From assembly GCA_945882475.1 (NCBI GenBank), contig CAMCWJ010000090.1, positions 1 through 9,593 on the forward strand: 9,593 bases of DNA, in the 5' to 3' direction. The notes beneath the pieces were generated by a model that was given only the letters and a program-made list of their open reading frames with translations, was not told the DNA's origin and searched no databases. Origin of the DNA: Bifidobacterium breve (GTDB taxonomy: Bacteria; Actinomycetota; Actinomycetes; Mycobacteriales; Mycobacteriaceae). This document shows, in pieces, positions 6,879 through 9,593 of this stretch. The position numbers and the translations under genes were made by a program. Each line of letters begins with the position of its first letter. Position 1 is the first letter of the stretch.

Positions 6879-6883
6879 CCGCT

Positions 6884-7267
6884 ATGACATCCGGTACATC
6901 TCGGCGCACCCGTCTCGGCATCGGCGCCATCGTTGGCGGCATCGCCGCGGCCGGCTTCGGCGCCCCGCTGGCGTCCGCCGCGCCGGATTGCTCCCCCGCC
7001 ACCGTGGACAGCACCGTCGCGTCGGTGACTAAGCAGGCCCAGGCCTACCTCAACAACAACCCGGCCGGGAACAAGATGCTGATGGCCGCCGCGCTGCAAC
7101 CACGGCCGCAGGCACAGGCCACCATCGCGGCCTACGCCAGCTCGAACCCGCAGGAATATGCCGACTTCAAGGCGATCCTGGCACCGCTGGGCACCCTCCA
7201 GAATCAGTGCGACGTGGCGGTAGTGCCCCCGCAATTCCAGTGGGCGTTCGACCAGTTCATCGGCTAG
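6884..7267 (+). CDS. Small secreted hemophore-related (MHB-like) protein
   Basis: The 127-residue product has a basic start (SRRTR) and a hydrophobic stretch at about 11-30 ending in ASA at 30-32, a likely signal-peptidase site, so a mature protein of about 95 residues should be exported. The mature part has two cysteines, Cys36 and Cys109, placed to form a disulfide. Between them is an all-helical-looking region with YLNNNP (55-60), IAAYASSNPQEY (81-92) and ILAPLG (98-103). This pattern matches mycobacterial hemophore-related proteins (MHB domain, the group containing Rv0203). Rv0203 is reported to bind heme with a tyrosine and histidines, whereas this protein has no histidine; Asn59 occupies the Tyr-plus-4 position. 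Heme binding is therefore uncertain. SRR could be a poor Tat signal, but Sec is more likely. It converges on metK, with both stops inside one CTAG. Confidence 0.72.
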   Translation: MTSGTSRRTRLGIGAIVGGIAAAGFGAPLASAAPDCSPATVDSTVASVTKQAQAYLNNNPAGNKMLMAAALQPRPQAQATIAAYASSNPQEYADFKAILAPLGTLQNQCDVAVVPPQFQWAFDQFIG

Positions 7268-8466
7268 ACCGAGTTCTTCAGGTCCTCGACCTTGTCCAGC
7301 CGCTCCCAGGGCAGGTCCAGATCGGTGCGACCGAAGTGGCCATAGGCCGCTGTCTGGGCATAGATGGGCCGCAGTAGGTCCAGGTCCCGGATGATCGCGC
7401 CGGGCCGCAGGTCGAAGACCGCCGAGATGGCCTTTTCGATGCGGGCCGGATCAACGGTCTCGCTGCCGAAGGTCTCGACGAACAGGCCCACCGGCGCAGC
7501 TTTTCCGATCGCATAGGCGACCTGGACCTCCACCCTCTCCGCGAGCCCAGCCGCGACCACGTTCTTGGCCACCCAGCGCATCGCGTAGGCCGCCGAGCGG
7601 TCGACCTTGGAGGGATCCTTGCCGGAGAACGCGCCGCCGCCGTGGCGGGCCCAGCCGCCGTAGGTATCGACGATGATCTTTCGGCCGGTAAGTCCGGCAT
7701 CACCCATCGGGCCGCCGAGGACGAACTTGCCGGTCGGATTGACCAGCAGCCGGAAGTCGGAGACATCCAGGCTCTCGTGGGCGAGGTCGGCGAGCACCGA
7801 GTCAACGACCTTGGCCCGAATGTCGGGCGCCAGCGTGGACTCGAGGTCGATGCCGTCGGCGTGCTGGGTGGACAGCACCACGGTGTCCAGCCGGATCGGT
7901 GTGGTGCCCGCGTACTGGATGGTCACCTGCGTCTTGCCATCGGGCCGCAGATAGGGCAACACGCCGCTCTTGCGAACCTCCGTCAGCCGCCGCGCCAGCC
8001 GGTGCGCCAGCGCGATCGGCAACGGCATCAACTCCGGGGTGTCCCGGATCGCGTAGCCGAACATCAAACCCTGATCGCCGGCGCCCTGGGAGTCCAGCGG
8101 ATCCCGTTCGCCCTCGACCCGAGCCTCGTAGGCCGTGTCCACACCCTGGGCGATGTCGGGCGACTGCGCACCGATCGCGACGTTCACCCCGCAGGAGGCA
8201 CCGTCGAAACCCTTGGTGGAGGAGTCGTAGCCGATGTCGAGGATGCGGTCGCGCACGATCTTGGGAATGTCGGCGTACGCCGCGGTCGTCACCTCGCCAA
8301 CGACATGGACCTGGCCGGTCGTGACCAGTGTCTCCACCGCAACGCGCGATTGCGGATCCTGCTCGAGGAGGGCGTCGAGCACCGAGTCGCTGATGGCGTC
8401 GCAGATCTTGTCGGGGTGACCCTCGGTCACCGACTCACTGGTGAACAGCCGACCGTTATCGCTCAC
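7264..8466 (-). CDS. metK: S-adenosylmethionine synthetase
   Basis: MetK makes S-adenosylmethionine, phosphate and diphosphate from methionine and ATP in the cytosol, supplying methyl groups to the cell. The 400-residue protein is full length (about 403 in M. tuberculosis, from memory). Signature segments are intact: GHPDK at 16-20, GEVTT at 57-61, GAGDQG at 128-133, and the glycine-rich GGGAFSGKDPSKVDRS at 276-291, whose lysines and aspartates are conserved in the active site. The GTG start at 8466 is chosen because it gives the family N terminus (SDNGRLFTSES) and has GAAAGGGA 8 bases upstream. An in-frame GTG at 8547 would add 27 unrelated residues and overlap coaBC. It lies 28 bases after coaBC, with no terminator, so one operon is likely. 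No SAM riboswitch is visible in that gap. Its stop overlaps the convergent gene's stop. Confidence 0.98.
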   Translation of the reverse strand: MSDNGRLFTSESVTEGHPDKICDAISDSVLDALLEQDPQSRVAVETLVTTGQVHVVGEVTTAAYADIPKIVRDRILDIGYDSSTKGFDGASCGVNVAIGAQSPDIAQGVDTAYEARVEGERDPLDSQGAGDQGLMFGYAIRDTPELMPLPIALAHRLARRLTEVRKSGVLPYLRPDGKTQVTIQYAGTTPIRLDTVVLSTQHADGIDLESTLAPDIRAKVVDSVLADLAHESLDVSDFRLLVNPTGKFVLGGPMGDAGLTGRKIIVDTYGGWARHGGGAFSGKDPSKVDRSAAYAMRWVAKNVVAAGLAERVEVQVAYAIGKAAPVGLFVETFGSETVDPARIEKAISAVFDLRPGAIIRDLDLLRPIYAQTAAYGHFGRTDLDLPWERLDKVEDLKNSV

Positions 8467-8489
8467 GGAGTCAATCCCTTTCGAGGCAC
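8463..8489 (-). CDS. Possible 8-codon mini-ORF coupling coaBC to metK
   Basis: A GTG at 8489 opens a frame of eight codons (VPRKGLTP) whose TGA at 8465-8463 overlaps the metK GTG (8466-8464) as GTGA, a classic coupling arrangement. A GAAAGGGA site at 8506-8499, inside the last coaBC codons, lies 9 bases upstream of its GTG. The short frame fills the coaBC-metK gap, so ribosomes could pass from coaBC to metK with little interruption. Frames of this length are common by chance; the matched ribosome-binding site and stop-start overlap are what make it notable. Confidence 0.3.
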   Translation of the reverse strand: MPRKGLTP

Positions 8490-8507
8490 GCTGGTCAGTC
8501 CCTTTCG
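8470..8507 (-). repeat. Imperfect direct repeat at the coaBC-metK junction
   Basis: Two 14-base copies differing at one base lie at 8507-8494 (CGAAAGGGACTGAC) and 8483-8470 (CGAAAGGGATTGAC), 24 bases apart. Each is followed within a few bases by a GTG: at 8489 for the first and at 8466, the metK start, for the second. The first copy encodes the end of CoaBC and its stop. The second is the metK ribosome-binding site. This looks like a small tandem duplication. Confidence 0.7.
8475..8482 (-). promoter_or_regulatory. metK ribosome-binding site
   Basis: GAAAGGGA on the minus strand at 8482-8475 precedes the metK GTG at 8466 by 8 bases and decides that start against the far upstream GTG at 8547. 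Confidence 0.65.
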
Positions 8508-9593
8508 GTGTTGGGGTGCCGCAGGAACGCGGCGATCGCGTCCACAATACGGCTGGCCATCAGAGTCTTCGAACCATGCTCGAGGGCGGTCTCGGTTCCG
8601 TCGGAGCCCAGCAGCCAACCGTCGTTGCTGTCGACCTCGAACGCCCGGCCGTCGCCGACGGCATTGACGACGAGCAGATCGCAGGCCTTACGGCGCAACT
8701 TCGCCCGCGCATGAAACAACACGTCACCGTGGTCGTCGCCGGTCTCGGCGGCGAACCCGACGATCGCGCGCAGGTTCGGCAGTTGCCCGTCGGAGCGTTG
8801 GCGGACCACACCGGCCAGCACGTCCTCGGTGCGAACGAGTTCGACGCTGCGGCCTTCGGCAGTGTCGGCCGTCTTTTTGATCTTGGTGGTTTCGACGTGG
8901 GCGGGCCTGAAGTCGGCGACCGCGGCGGCCATCACGAGCACCTGCGCCTCGGGAGCGTGCTTAGAGACCAACTCCGACAGCTGGGCCGCGGAGCCCACCG
9001 TCAGCACGTGCACACCGGCCGGGTCGGCCAGACCCGCGGTGTTGCCGGCGATCAGGGTTACTTCGGCGCCGCGCTGCGCCGCGACCCGGGCCACCGCATA
9101 CCCCTGCTTGCCGGAACTGCGGTTGCCAAGGAAACGCACCGGGTCCAGTGCCTCCCGCGTCCCGCCGGCCGTCACCAGGATGCGGGTTCCGGAGAGGTCG
9201 TGCGGAAGCGCGTCGGCCCGCGCGGCCAGCAATTCGGCGAAGGTGGCGATCTCGTCGGGTTCGGGCAGTCGCCCGGCGCCGCTGTCGGAGCCGGTGAGTC
9301 GCCCGGAAGCGGGCTCGAGGACGACCGCGCCGCGCCGACGCAGGGTCGCGACGTTGTCGCTCGTCGCCGGATGCTGCCACATCTCGGTGTGCATGGCCGG
9401 GGCAAACAGCACCGGGCAGCGAGCGGTCAGCAGAGTTGCTGTCAACAGGTCGTCAGCGCGCCCGGCCGCGGCGCGGGCCAGCAGGTCCGCCGTCGCCGGA
9501 GCCACCACCACCAGGTCGGCCTCCTGACCGAGTCGGACGTGCGGCACCGCCGGGACATCCTCGAAGACACCGGGGTGGACGGGGTGCCCGGAG
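8495..9593 (-). CDS. coaBC: Bifunctional CoaBC, coenzyme A biosynthesis (5' end cut by window)
   Basis: CoaBC joins cysteine to 4'-phosphopantothenate (CoaB) and decarboxylates the product to 4'-phosphopantetheine (CoaC, flavin-dependent). About 366 codons are visible, with the first about 50 residues off the right edge. In visible numbering, the CoaC part contains PATADLLA near 32-39, a cysteine at 59 in the substrate-flap region, and PAMHTEMW near 65-72. Many bacteria have an Asn where His is seen here; from memory M. tuberculosis has the same His. The CoaB part contains TAGGTRE, FLGNRSSGKQGYA near 154-166, MAAAVADFRPA, the KIKK motif at 237-240, and FAAETGD, all typical. The open frame runs past 9593, so the internal GTG at 9547 is not the start. 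The stop lies 28 bases before metK, and the coaBC-metK order is typical of actinobacteria. Confidence 0.96.
   Translation of the reverse strand, partial: SGHPVHPGVFEDVPAVPHVRLGQEADLVVVAPATADLLARAAAGRADDLLTATLLTARCPVLFAPAMHTEMWQHPATSDNVATLRRRGAVVLEPASGRLTGSDSGAGRLPEPDEIATFAELLAARADALPHDLSGTRILVTAGGTREALDPVRFLGNRSSGKQGYAVARVAAQRGAEVTLIAGNTAGLADPAGVHVLTVGSAAQLSELVSKHAPEAQVLVMAAAVADFRPAHVETTKIKKTADTAEGRSVELVRTEDVLAGVVRQRSDGQLPNLRAIVGFAAETGDDHGDVLFHARAKLRRKACDLLVVNAVGDGRAFEVDSNDGWLLGSDGTETALEHGSKTLMASRIVDAIAAFLRHPNTERD

Noticed and set aside
6590..6883. Upstream extension of the hemophore-related frame into the esterase gene
   Set aside because: It is out of frame with the esterase, and the signal peptide begins cleanly at the ATG at 6884 behind GGAGG.
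6884..6982. Tat signal on the hemophore-related protein
   Set aside because: SRR is present, but the following residues (TRLG) do not give the usual Phe-Leu-Lys pattern; a Sec signal explains the N terminus.
8467..8547. Longer metK reading from GTG 8547
   Set aside because: It would overlap the end of coaBC and add 27 residues absent from the family. GTG 8466 has a suitable ribosome-binding site and gives the normal length.

Overview
The window looks like a piece of a mycobacterial chromosome (Mycobacterium/Mycolicibacterium type). Base composition is very GC-rich. The metK, coaBC, priA and esterase products resemble, from memory, the Mycobacterium tuberculosis proteins MetK, Dfp (CoaBC), PriA and LipI. 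The core order coaBC-metK ... membrane protein-priA, with a divergent Lip esterase, matches the M. tuberculosis Rv1391-Rv1402 neighbourhood without most of the genes lying between metK and lipH there. No mobile element, tRNA, rRNA or CRISPR array is visible, and no gene-free stretch exceeds 80 bases.

Layout. Seven genes are on the minus strand. From right to left they are coaBC (5' end outside the window), metK, an eight-helix YhhN/lysoplasmalogenase membrane protein, a cytosolic von Willebrand A protein, a helicase-dead type PriA, a DUF2207 membrane protein with a 21-glycine tail, and lemA (3' end outside the window). Two plus-strand genes interrupt this series at 5842-7267: a LipI-like esterase and a small secreted hemophore-related protein. 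The plus-strand pair is fitted in tightly. Its first start codon shares the palindrome CATG with the divergent membrane-protein gene, and its last stop codon shares CTAG with the convergent metK stop.

How the genes work together. coaBC (coenzyme A synthesis) and metK (S-adenosylmethionine synthesis) form a housekeeping operon. They are linked by an 8-codon mini-ORF whose stop overlaps the metK start and which lies in a duplicated ribosome-binding segment. The lysoplasmalogenase-like gene and LipI-like esterase are divergent and both suggest lipid turnover. The VWA gene and priA are 17 bases apart. DUF2207 and lemA overlap by 7 bases, and glycine codons of the first supply the ribosome-binding site of the second. 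These two families are commonly found together, so they probably make one envelope-associated system whose function is unknown.

Most of the window is recognisable housekeeping or accessory sequence. I do not see a clearly new multi-gene system. The points most worth a second look are the DUF2207/lemA junction, the coaBC-metK mini-ORF, the histidine-free hemophore relative and the shared start and stop palindromes around the plus-strand pair.
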